Part shown: positions 8,335 through 16,864 of the stretch, piece after piece
How positions within the stretch are numbered: position 1 is the first letter of the stretch
Layout: each line of letters starts with the position of its first letter
Assembly (NCBI RefSeq): GCF_900115675.1
Contig: NZ_FOXI01000002.1
Location: forward strand, 310,001 to 374,000
From: Halolamina pelagica
Lineage (GTDB): Archaea; Halobacteriota; Halobacteria; Halobacteriales; Haloferacaceae
Length of the DNA: 64,000 nt
Direction: 5' to 3'
Translations under genes and position numbers: made by a program
The notes under the pieces: generated by a model
Seen by the model: only the letters and a program-made list of their open reading frames with translations
Told to the model about the DNA's origin: nothing
Databases searched by the model: none

Positions 8335-9441
8335 TCAATCGGTGAGCTGCGCACAGGCGGTCGTCAGGACCGTCACCGCGCGGTCGAACTCGGCGAGCGG
8401 GAGGCGCTCGTCGGGCGCGTGGTCCAACTCGGCGTCGCCGGGGCCGTAGGTGACCACAGGCACGTCCCAGGCATCGGCGTAGAGGTTCGCGTCGGCGGTC
8501 CCGGTCTTGTGGAGGTGGGTCGGCTCCCCGCCGGCGTCGCGGATCGCCTTCCGGAGCGCCGCCGGCAGCACACCGCGGGGCGAGGCGACGTGGGGCGGGA
8601 TCGACTGCCCCCACGCGACTTCCCCCGCGTCGAGGCAGTCGTCGACGAGTGCACGAACCGAGTCCGGCGTCTCGCTGGCTGGGACTCGGAATCGCGTCGC
8701 CATCGACGCAGTGACGGCCGAGCCGTCGGCAGCGAGACCGCCGTCGACGGACGCCGCGGTGGCGGTGATCGTGTCGAAGCCGCCCGGTTCCGCCTGTCCG
8801 TTTGCGTCGTCGACGGCGGCACGCACTCGCTCCCACCACGCCGTCGCGTGGTCGATCGCGTTCGCCTCGGGGCGCGCGCCGTGGCCGGCGGGGGTCGACG
8901 CCGCGTACTCGCCGCCGACGATGCCGCGGTAGCCGAGCGTGATCGCCTCCCAGCCCGACGGTTCCCCGTTGATCACCGTTTCCGGCGCCTCGCGGTCCTC
9001 GATCAGGTAACGTGCGCCGCGGGAGTCGGTCTCCTCGCCGACGACGCCGACGAAGGAGGCGCCGGTTTCGACCGCGGCGACGGCCATCGCAGCCAGCGGG
9101 CCCGTCGCGTCGACGCTGCCGCGCCCCCAGAGAACGGGGCCCGCAGCGCCGAGTTCCTCGTCACCCTGCTCGACGCGGACCGGAACGTCGCCCGGGACGG
9201 TGTCGACGTGGGAGGTCAGCAGCACCGAATCGTCGCCCGGGGCGCGGACGTTCCCGGCGTCGTCGACCCAGACCTCGCGGCCGCGGTCCTCGAAGAACGC
9301 TGCGAGACGACTCCCGGCCGCGGATTCCTCCCCCGAGGGCGACGGGACCGGGACGAGGTCGGCCAGCAGTCGGCGACCAGGGGTGTCGAGCACGCCGTCG
9401 GCGCCCGGGATCTCGGTGTCGAGGGGGGCGGAGACGGTCAC
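8335..9441 (-). CDS. argE: [LysW]-ornithine/lysine hydrolase (M20 deacylase)
   Basis: A 368-residue zinc peptidase of the M20 family, expected to release ornithine from the C-terminal Glu of LysW (LysK/ArgE role). Metal ligands are visible: TSHVDTVPGDV (His and the catalytic Asp), GRGSVDATGPLAAM (bridging Asp), GVVGEETDSRGA (the Glu-Glu pair) and later THLHKTGTADAN. The start is GTG 9441, overlapping the argD stop by four bases (GTGA), which implies translational coupling. In haloarchaea this gene set serves arginine, because lysine is made by the diaminopimelate route; that is established family knowledge and was not tested here. Confidence 0.92.
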   Translation of the reverse strand: MTVSAPLDTEIPGADGVLDTPGRRLLADLVPVPSPSGEESAAGSRLAAFFEDRGREVWVDDAGNVRAPGDDSVLLTSHVDTVPGDVPVRVEQGDEELGAAGPVLWGRGSVDATGPLAAMAVAAVETGASFVGVVGEETDSRGARYLIEDREAPETVINGEPSGWEAITLGYRGIVGGEYAASTPAGHGARPEANAIDHATAWWERVRAAVDDANGQAEPGGFDTITATAASVDGGLAADGSAVTASMATRFRVPASETPDSVRALVDDCLDAGEVAWGQSIPPHVASPRGVLPAALRKAIRDAGGEPTHLHKTGTADANLYADAWDVPVVTYGPGDAELDHAPDERLPLAEFDRAVTVLTTACAQLTD

Positions 9442-10580
9442 GAGAGCACCTCCACGAGGCTCGCGACCACGCTGTCGGCGTCTCCCTCGTCCACCGTCAG
9501 CGGCGGGAGCAGGCGCACGACCGAGCGACCCGCGGGGAGCGCGAGCACCTGCTCGGAGAGCGCTAGATCGCGCAGGACGCGCATCGACCCGCGCTTGACC
9601 TCGATCCCGATCATGAGGCCCTCGCCGCGCACCTCGCGCACGGGGAGGTCGTCGGCGTCGACGGCCGCGCGTAGTTCCGTACGGAGGTACTCCCCGACTC
9701 TGGCGGCGTTCTCGGGGACGGACTGCGCCTCGATCTCGGTCAGCGTCGCGCCCGCGGCGGCGGCGACGACGGGGTTGCCCGCGAACGTCGAGCCGTGGTT
9801 CCCGGCGCCCTCGGCGATCCAGTCCGCACACAGCGTGACCCCCAGCGGGAGGCCCGAGGCGACGCCTTTCGCGGCGGTCAGCACGTCCGGAACGACGCCG
9901 GCCGACTGACAGGCCCACATCGTCCCGGTTCGGCCGAGGCCGGTCTGGATCTCGTCGAGGACGAGCGCCGCGCCCGCCGCCTCGGTCGCCTCGCGAGCAG
10001 TCTGGAGGTACGAATCGCCCGCAGGGTGGACGCCCCCCTCACCCTGTATCGGTTCGAGGAAGACCGCCGCCGTCTCGTCGTCGACGGCGTCGGCGAGCGC
10101 CTCGGCGTCGCCGTAGGGGACGAACTCGACGCCGTGCGGGAGCGGGCCGAACGGGTCGCGGTACTCGTCCTTCCAGGTCAGCGAGAGCGCGCCCAACGTG
10201 CGGCCGTGGAACGCGCGTTTCGCGACGACGACCTTCTCGCGGCCCGTCGCCGAGCGCGCGAACTTCAGCGCGGCCTCGTTTGCCTCGGTGCCGGAGTTGG
10301 GGAGCCAGACTTTCGAGAGGTCGCCCGGACCAACGTCGGCCAACTGCTCCTGTAGCGCGGTGCGTGCGGCGACTGGGTAGGAGCCCTGTACGTAGAGCAG
10401 GTCCTCGGCCTGCTCGGAGATGGCGTCGACGACCGCCGGCGGCGAGTGCCCCAGCGGCGTGCAGGCGTAAGAGGCGCCGAAATCGAGGTACTCGGTGCCG
10501 TCCGCGGCCGTGAGCGTCGCGCCCGCGCCGGACTCGATCTCGATGGGCTTCTCCGAGAAGACGAACCCCTCGCCGGTCAC
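9438..10580 (-). CDS. argD: [LysW]-glutamate semialdehyde aminotransferase
   Basis: A 380-residue class III PLP aminotransferase (ArgD/LysJ type) turning LysW-glutamate semialdehyde into LysW-ornithine. Motifs: LDFGASYACTPLGHSPPAV, the phosphate-binding SGTEANEAALKFAR, LVLDEIQTGLGRTG with the PLP-contacting Asp, and the Schiff-base Lys in LTAAKGVASGLPLG. The second phosphate loop is NHGSTFAGNPV. The start ATG overlaps the argB stop by four bases and the stop overlaps the next GTG by four. Confidence 0.94.
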   Translation of the reverse strand: MTGEGFVFSEKPIEIESGAGATLTAADGTEYLDFGASYACTPLGHSPPAVVDAISEQAEDLLYVQGSYPVAARTALQEQLADVGPGDLSKVWLPNSGTEANEAALKFARSATGREKVVVAKRAFHGRTLGALSLTWKDEYRDPFGPLPHGVEFVPYGDAEALADAVDDETAAVFLEPIQGEGGVHPAGDSYLQTAREATEAAGAALVLDEIQTGLGRTGTMWACQSAGVVPDVLTAAKGVASGLPLGVTLCADWIAEGAGNHGSTFAGNPVVAAAAGATLTEIEAQSVPENAARVGEYLRTELRAAVDADDLPVREVRGEGLMIGIEVKRGSMRVLRDLALSEQVLALPAGRSVVRLLPPLTVDEGDADSVVASLVEVLS

Positions 10581-11470
10581 GCCGACTCACCCCCAGTCGT
10601 CGCTGTCGTGTTGTCGGCGACGGCCGCGGGGTCCAGCCACGTCCCGTGCCCCTCCAGCGCGGCGAGCAGGGGTTTGCGGAGCGTCGCGTCGGAGACGACG
10701 ACGCCGGCGGCGCCGCCGGTCAGCGCCTCCTCCGCGGCGTGGACCTTGCGGCTCATGAACCCCGCCGCGGCCGCCTGGACGGCCTCGAATTCCGCCGGCG
10801 TCGACGCCTCCTCGATGAGGGTGTCCGGATCGTCGGGGTCCTCGTAGACGCCCGCCACGTCGGTCAGGAGCACTAACTCCGCGCCGAGCTCGGCCGCGAG
10901 CAGCGCGGCCACGCGGTCGGCGTCGGCGTTGGCGGCGGTGCCGTCGTCGGCCAACATCGGCGGCGAGACCGTCGGCACGTAGCCGTCGGCGAGCAGGTCG
11001 GTCAGGAGGCCGGCGTTGACCGACTCGGGCTTGCCAGCGTGATCGCCGCGGCGGATCTTCCGCTTGCCGTCCTCGACGACCCGGACCGCGGACTTGCGCG
11101 GGCCCGTGACGAGGCCGCCGTCGACGCCAGAGAGCCCGACTGCGTTGACCCCCGCGGCGCGGAGCTCCGTTACCAGTTCGGTGTTGAGCTTGCCCGGGAG
11201 TACCATCGAGAAGACCTCCAGGGTCTCCTCGTCGGTGAAACGCCCCGAGACGCCCGCGGGGGTCTCGACGTACTCGGGCTCCTTCCCGAGTGCGTCGAGC
11301 GTGTCGTCGACGGCCGTTGAGCCGCCGTGGACGACGACGACCTCGCGGCCGCTGGCGACGATGTGGGCCACGTCCTCGATCACGCCCGCCGGATCGACTG
11401 CGCGGGCGCCGCCGATTTTCACCACGAGCGGGGGCTGCTCTGGGCCAGCGGCCGCGTTGGACTCGCTCAC
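10577..11470 (-). CDS. argB: [LysW]-glutamate kinase
   Basis: A 297-residue amino-acid kinase (ArgB/LysZ type) phosphorylating the Glu carried on LysW. It opens PPLVVKIGGARAVDPAG with the kinase Lys and Gly-rich loop; VVVHGGSTAVDDT is the substrate loop, and VNAVGLSGVDGGLVTGPR, ANADADRVAALLA and LLTDVAGVYEDPDDPD are typical kinase blocks. The start is GTG 11470 and overlaps the argC stop by four bases. The long frame upstream of it is only the shadow of argC. Confidence 0.93.
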   Translation of the reverse strand: MSESNAAAGPEQPPLVVKIGGARAVDPAGVIEDVAHIVASGREVVVVHGGSTAVDDTLDALGKEPEYVETPAGVSGRFTDEETLEVFSMVLPGKLNTELVTELRAAGVNAVGLSGVDGGLVTGPRKSAVRVVEDGKRKIRRGDHAGKPESVNAGLLTDLLADGYVPTVSPPMLADDGTAANADADRVAALLAAELGAELVLLTDVAGVYEDPDDPDTLIEEASTPAEFEAVQAAAAGFMSRKVHAAEEALTGGAAGVVVSDATLRKPLLAALEGHGTWLDPAAVADNTTATTGGESA

Positions 11471-12513
11471 GGCGATCCCACCGGGTGGAACCCCGTCTGT
11501 GTCAGGCCGGCCGTCTCCTCGAGGCCGAACGCGAGGTTCGCGGCGTGGACCGCCTGCCCAGCCGCGCCCTTCATCACGTTGTCGATGGCCGCGAAGGCGA
11601 CGACGCGCTCGCCGTCCGCCGCGAAGCCGACCTCCGCGAGGTTCGTGCCGGCGACCGACTTCGGCTCGGGGTAGCGATAGACGCCGCCGCCGCCCGCGAC
11701 GAGGCGGACGAACGGCTCCCCTTCGTAGGCGTCGCGGTAGGCGCTCCAGAGGTCGGCCGTCTCGACGCCGCCCTCGACGCTCGGGCCGGTCGGGAACGTG
11801 TGACAGGTCGCGGCGGCGCCGCGGACCATGTCCACCGCGTGGACCGTGAAGGAGAGCGAGAGGCCCAGTTGCTCCTCGATCTCTGCCTCGTGGCGGTGGC
11901 CCGTGGGCGCGTACGGACGGACGACACCCGAGCGCTCCGGGTGCGATGAGGCCGCGCCGCCGCCGGCGCCGCCCTCGGAGGAGCCGACCTTGAGGTCGGC
12001 GACGACCTGGTCGTCCGGCTGGAGCAGGTCGGCGTCGACGAGCGGCTTCAGCGCGAGCATCGTCGCCGTGGCGTTGCAGCCGCCGGAGGCGACGATGTCG
12101 GCGTCGGCGAGCCCTTCGCGGCCCAACTCGGGGAGCGCGTAGGTCGCGCCATCGAGGTACTCCGGCGCCGTGTGTCCGTCGTACCACTCGTCGTAGGCCG
12201 CCTCGGTGCCCAGGCGGAAGTCCGCCGAGAGATCGATCAGGCGCTCGGCGGCGCCGAGGTACGACTCGACGTTGGCCATCGAGACGCCGTGGGGCGTCGC
12301 CGCGAACAGTGCGTCGACGCTCTCGAGGCCCTCCGGGTCCGAGAACCGCAGGTCGAGTTCACGCAGGTTCGGGTGAACGTGGCCGACCGTGCGGTTCTCG
12401 TACTCGCGGGAGGTCGCCTGCACGACCTCGAACTCGGGGTGGGCCGACAGCAGGCGGAGCAGTTCCCCGCCCGCGAAGCCGGAGGCGCCGACGACGCTCG
12501 CGGTGAGCGTCAC
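11467..12513 (-). CDS. argC: [LysW]-glutamyl-phosphate reductase
   Basis: A 348-residue NADPH-dependent reductase (ArgC/LysY). VVGASGFAGGELLRLLSAHP is the Rossmann NADP motif, ASGGCNATATMLAL holds the catalytic Cys, and DLKVGSSEGGAGGGAASSHP with the following HRHEAEIEEQL gives the catalytic His region. The ATG at 12513 overlaps the argX stop by four bases. Length is normal for the family. Confidence 0.94.
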   Translation of the reverse strand: MTLTASVVGASGFAGGELLRLLSAHPEFEVVQATSREYENRTVGHVHPNLRELDLRFSDPEGLESVDALFAATPHGVSMANVESYLGAAERLIDLSADFRLGTEAAYDEWYDGHTAPEYLDGATYALPELGREGLADADIVASGGCNATATMLALKPLVDADLLQPDDQVVADLKVGSSEGGAGGGAASSHPERSGVVRPYAPTGHRHEAEIEEQLGLSLSFTVHAVDMVRGAAATCHTFPTGPSVEGGVETADLWSAYRDAYEGEPFVRLVAGGGGVYRYPEPKSVAGTNLAEVGFAADGERVVAFAAIDNVMKGAAGQAVHAANLAFGLEETAGLTQTGFHPVGSP

Positions 12514-13412
12514 GGCTGTACCTCCGCCGGCGTGGCGTCGGTCCCGACCTCGGAGTCGGCGACTTTCGCCTCCAGCCAGTCGATGACCGTCGTCGCAACG
12601 TCCACGTCCACGGCGGCGTTGAGCGCCTTGAACTCGACCGTGTGGTTGACCTCGTGGACGGTGTACTCGTCGCCGCCCTCACCGCCCAGTTCCATCAGGT
12701 CGACGCCAAGCAGTCCGCCGCCGACCGCTTCGCTGGCCTCGCGGGCCAGACGCTCGACTTCGGAGTCGAGCTCGAACGACTCGGTCTCGGCGCCGGCCGC
12801 GGCGTTGGTGAGCCAGTGGTCGGAGCTGCGGCTCATCGCCGCCACGGGCTCGCCGTCGACGGTCAGCACGCGCAGGTCGCGGCCGGGCTTGTCGACGAAC
12901 TGCTGGACGTAGAAGACGCTGTGTTCGTAGTGGCCGAGCGTCTCCTTGTGTTCGAGCACGGCCTCCGCGGCCGAGCGCGATTCGAGTTTGGCCATCAGTC
13001 TGCCCCAGGACCCGACGACGGGCTTCAGCACGCAGGGGTAGCCGAACGCCTCGATCGCCTCCAGCGCCGACTCCGTCGTGAACGCGACGGTGGTCTCCGG
13101 CGTCGGGATCCCGGCCTCCGAGAGCGCGAGTGTGGTCTCGACCTTGTCCGAGCAGAGCTTCGCGGTCTCGGGGCTGTTGACCACGGGCACGTCGTAGTGG
13201 TCAGCGAATCGCCCCGCGTAGCGCGAGCGCGAGGTCGCCATGCAGCGGTCGAGCACCACGTCACACTGCCCCAGCGGCTCGGGCGGCGCGTCGAGGCCGA
13301 ACGTCGCCTCGCGCACGTCGACCTTGTGGACCTCGTGGCCGCGCTCGCGCAGCTCCGTCAGCAGGAGCTTCTCGTCCGGGCGGATGCGGGAGTAGAGCAG
13401 ACCGACCTCCAT
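12510..13412 (-). CDS. argX: Glutamate--LysW ligase ArgX (ATP-grasp)
   Basis: A 300-residue RimK-like ATP-grasp ligase attaching glutamate (arginine branch) or aminoadipate (lysine branch) to the C-terminal Glu of LysW. MEVGLLYSRIRPDEKLL is the typical LysX/ArgX start; YPCVLKPVVGSWGRLMAKL is the ATP-grasp glycine-rich loop; DLRVLTVDGEPVAAM and HEVNHTVEFKAL hold the metal and substrate residues. GTG 13415 and ATG 13412 are both possible; the ATG shares one base with the lysW stop (TGATG). I call it ArgX because every neighbour is an arginine gene. Confidence 0.9.
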   Translation of the reverse strand: MEVGLLYSRIRPDEKLLLTELRERGHEVHKVDVREATFGLDAPPEPLGQCDVVLDRCMATSRSRYAGRFADHYDVPVVNSPETAKLCSDKVETTLALSEAGIPTPETTVAFTTESALEAIEAFGYPCVLKPVVGSWGRLMAKLESRSAAEAVLEHKETLGHYEHSVFYVQQFVDKPGRDLRVLTVDGEPVAAMSRSSDHWLTNAAAGAETESFELDSEVERLAREASEAVGGGLLGVDLMELGGEGGDEYTVHEVNHTVEFKALNAAVDVDVATTVIDWLEAKVADSEVGTDATPAEVQP

Positions 13413-13582
13413 CACTCCCCCCAGTCTTCCGCGAGGTCGGGCGCCTCGGCCAGCTCGGCGGGGTCGACGCCCACGACTTCCAGTTCCGTGCCACAGCTGC
13501 CGCAGTCGACGATCTCGCCGACCTCGGCGTCCTCGGGCAGTGCGACGCTGTCACCGCAGGTCACGCAGTCAGCTTCTGACAT
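13412..13582 (-). CDS. lysW: LysW amino-group carrier protein
   Basis: A 56-residue acidic carrier. Residues 6-9 (CVTC) and 27-30 (CGSC) form a zinc ribbon. The protein ends EDWGE, the conserved LysW tail whose terminal Glu gamma-carboxyl carries the growing amino acid. It is the first gene of the lysW-argXCBDEF operon, with a TATA-like box at 13609-13618 giving almost no leader. Its stop shares a base with the next start. Confidence 0.92.
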   Translation of the reverse strand: MSEADCVTCGDSVALPEDAEVGEIVDCGSCGTELEVVGVDPAELAEAPDLAEDWGE

Positions 13583-13608
13583 CGTACTCCGAAGGATGTG
13601 ACGGGGGT

Positions 13609-13618
13609 ACTTTAATCC
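13609..13618 (-). promoter_or_regulatory. Promoter of the lysW-argXCBDEF operon
   Basis: actttaatcc (GGATTAAAGT on the minus strand) is centred about 31 bases before the lysW ATG. It lies in a 276-base gap (13583-13858) between argH and lysW, whose 13620-13656 part is AT-rich and whose remainder is very G+C-rich, so lysW appears to be transcribed separately from argGH. Confidence 0.6.
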
Positions 13619-13858
13619 GTCTATTTAATTACTGCAAAATATACGTATAGCCGCTCCTATCCGACGAATTCGGACGAATCGGTGCCGCGCGAAACCGGCC
13701 GCGACGGCGCGAAGTGAGTGGTGGCCCGGGTGGGCCGCGGCCGCCGCCGCTGGAAGCGGGGCGACCGCGCCGGGAGCCGTCGACCCCGGTTCGGCCGCGG
13801 CCGCCAGAGCCGTGGCTGGCGTCGCCGGAACTGCGGGAGCGGGGGCGCCGATACGAGC

Positions 13859-15349
13859 TCAGACATACTCGCTCACCTCCGACGCGAGTCGGTCGTCGGC
13901 GGCCGCGAGCGCCTCGCGGTTGGCGTCGACGGCCGCCGCGTGGTCGGCGTGTGTCTCACGCATGCGGGTCAGCGACGCCTCGACCGCCGAGGCAGCGGGC
14001 CCACCCTGCGAATCACGCGCCGCGACGCTCCCGGCGGGCGAGAGCAGGTCTTCCAGCGTCTCGCGGTCGACGTAGGTCGCGAGCGAGTCGTCGAGGACGG
14101 CCGCCGCTGCGGTCTCCAGTGCGTCGATCTGCGCGTCGGTCTCGGCCATCTCCGCGTCGTCGAGGTCCGTCGCCGCCTCGGCGACGAGTTCGTGCGCGGA
14201 GCGGAACGGGAGGCCCGCAACCGCGAGCGCGTCCGCGACGCCCGTCGCCGTCGAGAACCCCGCGCCGGCGTCTGCCGCGCAGGCGTCGGCGTCCCACTCG
14301 GCGGTCGCGACGGCGCCCGCGGTGACCTCGGTCGCCTCGGTGACGATGTCGACGGCGTCCCACGCGTGGGGCGTGGCGCGCTGGAGGTCGCGGTTGTAGG
14401 CGCGGGGCAGCCCCTTCAGCGTCGAGAGCAGTCCCGTCAGGTCGCCGACGGCGTCGCCGGCGACCGCGCGGACCAGCTCCAGCGAGTCGGGGTTCTTCTT
14501 CTGGGGCATGATCGAGGAGGTCGAGGCGTAGGCGTCGTCGAGGTCGACGTGGCCGTCCTTCGCGCCCTCGATCAGGTCCGTCGCGAGCCCCGAGAGCGTC
14601 GCCGAGAGCGCGGCGAACGCGCCACAGCCCTCGACCAGGAAGTCGCGCGCGGTCACCGCGTCGGCGGCGTTCTCGATCACGTCGTGGAAGCCCAGCAGGT
14701 CAGCAGTGCGCTCGCGGTCCACGTCGAACGTGGTGCCGGCGAACGCGGCGCTGCCGAGCGGCGAGCGGTTCGTACGCTCGTAGGCGGCGAGCAGGCGTTC
14801 GGTGTCGCGCGCCACGGCGCCCGCGTAGGAGGCGAGCAGGTGCCCGACTGTGGTGGGCTGAGCGTGCTGGCGGTGGGTGAAGCCGGGGACGACGGTCCCG
14901 GTCTCCGCGGCCGCCGCGTCGAGCAGGGTCCCGCGGAGTTCGATCGTGGCCTCGGCGGCGTCCAGCAGGTCCTGGCGGAACCGGTAGCGGATGCAGGTCG
15001 CGACCTCGTCGTTGCGCGAGCGTGCGGTGTGCATCTTCCCGCCTGCGGGCCCGACTTCCTCGACGACGGCCGACTCGATGGCCTCGTGCACGTCCTCTCC
15101 CTCGGGGAGCGCCTCGTGGCCGGCTTCCGCCACGGTATCGAGCGCGCCGAGGATGGCCCCGGCGTCGTCGTCGCCGACGATCCCCTGCTCGGCCAGCATC
15201 ACGACGTGTGCGCGGTCGACTGCGAGGTCCGCCGCGAAGATGCGCTGGTCGGCGTCGAGGCTCGACATGAACGACCGCGCGGGGCCGCCCGCGAAGCGCT
15301 CGCGGCGGACGACGGTTTCCGCGGTTCCGCTGGGGTCGTCGCCGGTCAT
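13859..15349 (-). CDS. argH: Argininosuccinate lyase
   Basis: A 496-residue fumarase/aspartase-superfamily lyase that splits argininosuccinate into arginine and fumarate. Signatures: KMHTARSRNDEVATCIRYRF, VVPGFTHRQHAQPTTVGHLL and the mobile catalytic loop TSSIMPQKKNPDSLELVRA. It abuts argG exactly (argG stop 15350-15352, argH ATG 15349), so both are on one transcript. It is slightly longer than the usual 460-490 residues. The same frame stays open past the TGA with an Ala/Pro-rich stretch, described under findings. Confidence 0.95.
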   Translation of the reverse strand: MTGDDPSGTAETVVRRERFAGGPARSFMSSLDADQRIFAADLAVDRAHVVMLAEQGIVGDDDAGAILGALDTVAEAGHEALPEGEDVHEAIESAVVEEVGPAGGKMHTARSRNDEVATCIRYRFRQDLLDAAEATIELRGTLLDAAAAETGTVVPGFTHRQHAQPTTVGHLLASYAGAVARDTERLLAAYERTNRSPLGSAAFAGTTFDVDRERTADLLGFHDVIENAADAVTARDFLVEGCGAFAALSATLSGLATDLIEGAKDGHVDLDDAYASTSSIMPQKKNPDSLELVRAVAGDAVGDLTGLLSTLKGLPRAYNRDLQRATPHAWDAVDIVTEATEVTAGAVATAEWDADACAADAGAGFSTATGVADALAVAGLPFRSAHELVAEAATDLDDAEMAETDAQIDALETAAAAVLDDSLATYVDRETLEDLLSPAGSVAARDSQGGPAASAVEASLTRMRETHADHAAAVDANREALAAADDRLASEVSEYV

Positions 15350-16582
15350 CTACTCCCCGCCGTCCGTCGAGAGCGTGGCTTTCTCCTGTTCGTCCTCGGT
15401 CTCTGCGCTCTCTTTCACCTGGTTTGCCAAGCGCTCCTGGAAGCCGTGGTACTTCGCGACACCGGTCGCGTCGGCCTGTTCGATGCCGTTCACGGTCTCG
15501 GTGTTGAACGAGGCCGCGTTCTCGGAGTAGACGCCGTACTCGGACTCGCGGGCGACCGGACGGACGTGCCCGCCCTGCAGCTTCACCGTCACCGTGCCGG
15601 TGACCTTCTCCTGTGAGGCGTCGAGGTAGCCGTTCAGGCTCTCCGTCAGCGGGGAGAACACCAGCCCGCGGTAGGCCTGCTCGGCCCACTGCTGGTCGAT
15701 CTGGGGCTTGAAGTCGCGCTCGGTCTTCGTGAACACCAGCTGTTCGAGCGCCTCGTGCGCGGTCAGGAGGACGGTCGCCGCGGGGTGCTCGTAGTTCTCG
15801 CGCACTTTCAGCCCGAGCATGCGGTCCTCGAGCATGTCCGTGCGGCCGACGCCGTGGGCGCCTGCAAGCGCGTTGAGCTCCTCGATCAGGTCGACGGGGT
15901 CGAGGTGGTCGCCGTCGATCGCGACCGGATAGCCGTCCTCGAACTCGATCTCGACGAGTTCCTCGCCGCCGCTGGGGGTCTCGGTCCACTCGTAGATGTC
16001 CTCGCTCGGGACGTGGCCGGGGTCTTCGAGGTCCCCACCCTCCACGGAGCGGGACCAGAGATTGGTGTCGATGCTCCAGGTCCCCTCGTTGCCGGCTTCG
16101 ACGGGCAGGTCGCGCTCGGCGGCGTACTCGACCTCCCACTCGCGGGTCAGGCCGAGTTCGCGGACGGGGGCGATGACTTCCAGGTCCGAGCCGCGCCAGA
16201 CGGTCTCGAAGCGGAGCTGGTCGTTGCCCTTCCCCGTACAGCCGTGGGCGATCGCGTCGCAGTCCTGCCCCTCGGCGACCTCGAGGATCGCCTCGGCAAT
16301 CACCGGGCGTGCCAGCGCGGTCCCGAGCGGATAGCCTTGATACGTGGCGTTCGCGCGGACCGAGTCGAAACACAGCGACGCGAACTCCTCGGTGGCGTCG
16401 ACGACGTGGATGTCCAACCCGAGCGCGTCGGCGGTCTCTCGCGCCTCGGCGAACTCGGCCTCGGGCTGGCCGACGTCGACGGTCACGGCGACGACCTCGT
16501 CGTAGCCGTACTCCTCTTGCAGTAGCGGGACACAGACGGTGGTGTCGAGTCCACCGCTGAACGCGAGCGCGACTTTCGTCAT
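15350..16582 (-). CDS. argG: Argininosuccinate synthase
   Basis: A 410-residue ATP-pyrophosphatase ligase joining citrulline and aspartate. The PP-loop is VALAFSGGLDTTVCVPLL at the N-terminus; GCTGKGNDQLRFE and EWEVEYA are further family blocks. The ATG is at 16582, with a TATA-like box at 16606-16615 about 29 bases upstream. It is the first large gene of the argGH unit. A 33-residue leaderless frame starts 238 bases upstream on the same strand. Confidence 0.95.
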   Translation of the reverse strand: MTKVALAFSGGLDTTVCVPLLQEEYGYDEVVAVTVDVGQPEAEFAEARETADALGLDIHVVDATEEFASLCFDSVRANATYQGYPLGTALARPVIAEAILEVAEGQDCDAIAHGCTGKGNDQLRFETVWRGSDLEVIAPVRELGLTREWEVEYAAERDLPVEAGNEGTWSIDTNLWSRSVEGGDLEDPGHVPSEDIYEWTETPSGGEELVEIEFEDGYPVAIDGDHLDPVDLIEELNALAGAHGVGRTDMLEDRMLGLKVRENYEHPAATVLLTAHEALEQLVFTKTERDFKPQIDQQWAEQAYRGLVFSPLTESLNGYLDASQEKVTGTVTVKLQGGHVRPVARESEYGVYSENAASFNTETVNGIEQADATGVAKYHGFQERLANQVKESAETEDEQEKATLSTDGGE

Positions 16583-16605
16583 ACCTACGTCTGATAGCTG
16601 CTGCT

Positions 16606-16615
16606 GGATAAATAC
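16606..16615 (-). promoter_or_regulatory. Promoter of argGH
   Basis: ggataaatac (GTATTTATCC on the minus strand) is centred 29 bases before the argG ATG, so argG can be transcribed without the upstream mini-frame. A minus-strand U-rich run (GTTTTCTTTC, near 16632-16641) just upstream could end transcription coming from the mini-frame. Confidence 0.55.
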
Positions 16616-16718
16616 ACCGATTTAGGGTTTGAAAGAAAACGTGCTACGACACGCTACGCGAACGAAGAACTGGTAAACAGCGGCGAAACCGTGACGATGG
16701 GGGAAGGTTGAGTTGGGC

Positions 16719-16820
16719 CTAAGCGGCCCGCGGCCGGAACGCGACCCGTCGCTGTCGAACGGCGTCGACAGCGATGTCGACGGCGGATGGGCCGTCGACG
16801 GCGATGGTCGCGTGAGTCAC
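16719..16820 (-). CDS. Leaderless 33-residue protein upstream of argG, Arg-rich C-terminus
   Basis: A GTG-started frame of 33 residues lying in the 282-base gap between the aminotransferase gene and argG. It has its own TATA-like box exactly 25 bases upstream, most third codon positions are G or C, and it runs MTHATIAVDGPSAVD then into VRQRRVAFRPRAA, where five of 13 residues are Arg. I do not recognise the family. It could be a small protein of its own or a leader peptide whose Arg codons sense arginine supply. It was judged by hand, so it may be a chance frame. Confidence 0.45.
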   Translation of the reverse strand: MTHATIAVDGPSAVDIAVDAVRQRRVAFRPRAA

Positions 16821-16840
16821 GGGTATGGGTGTGAGCCGTG

Positions 16841-16850
16841 GGTAAATAGA
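16841..16850 (-). promoter_or_regulatory. TATA box for the 33-residue frame upstream of argG
   Basis: ggtaaataga (TCTATTTACC on the minus strand) is centred 25 bases before GTG 16820, the canonical leaderless distance. No other gene on this strand starts nearby. Confidence 0.5.
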
Positions 16851-16864
16851 TGTTTCGTCGGGCG

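Noticed and set aside
13657-13866. A 69-codon minus-strand frame overlapping the argH stop
   Set aside because: The protein is an Arg/Pro-rich string (RRRQPRLWRPRPNRGRRL) typical of G+C-rich noncoding frames, with no promoter.
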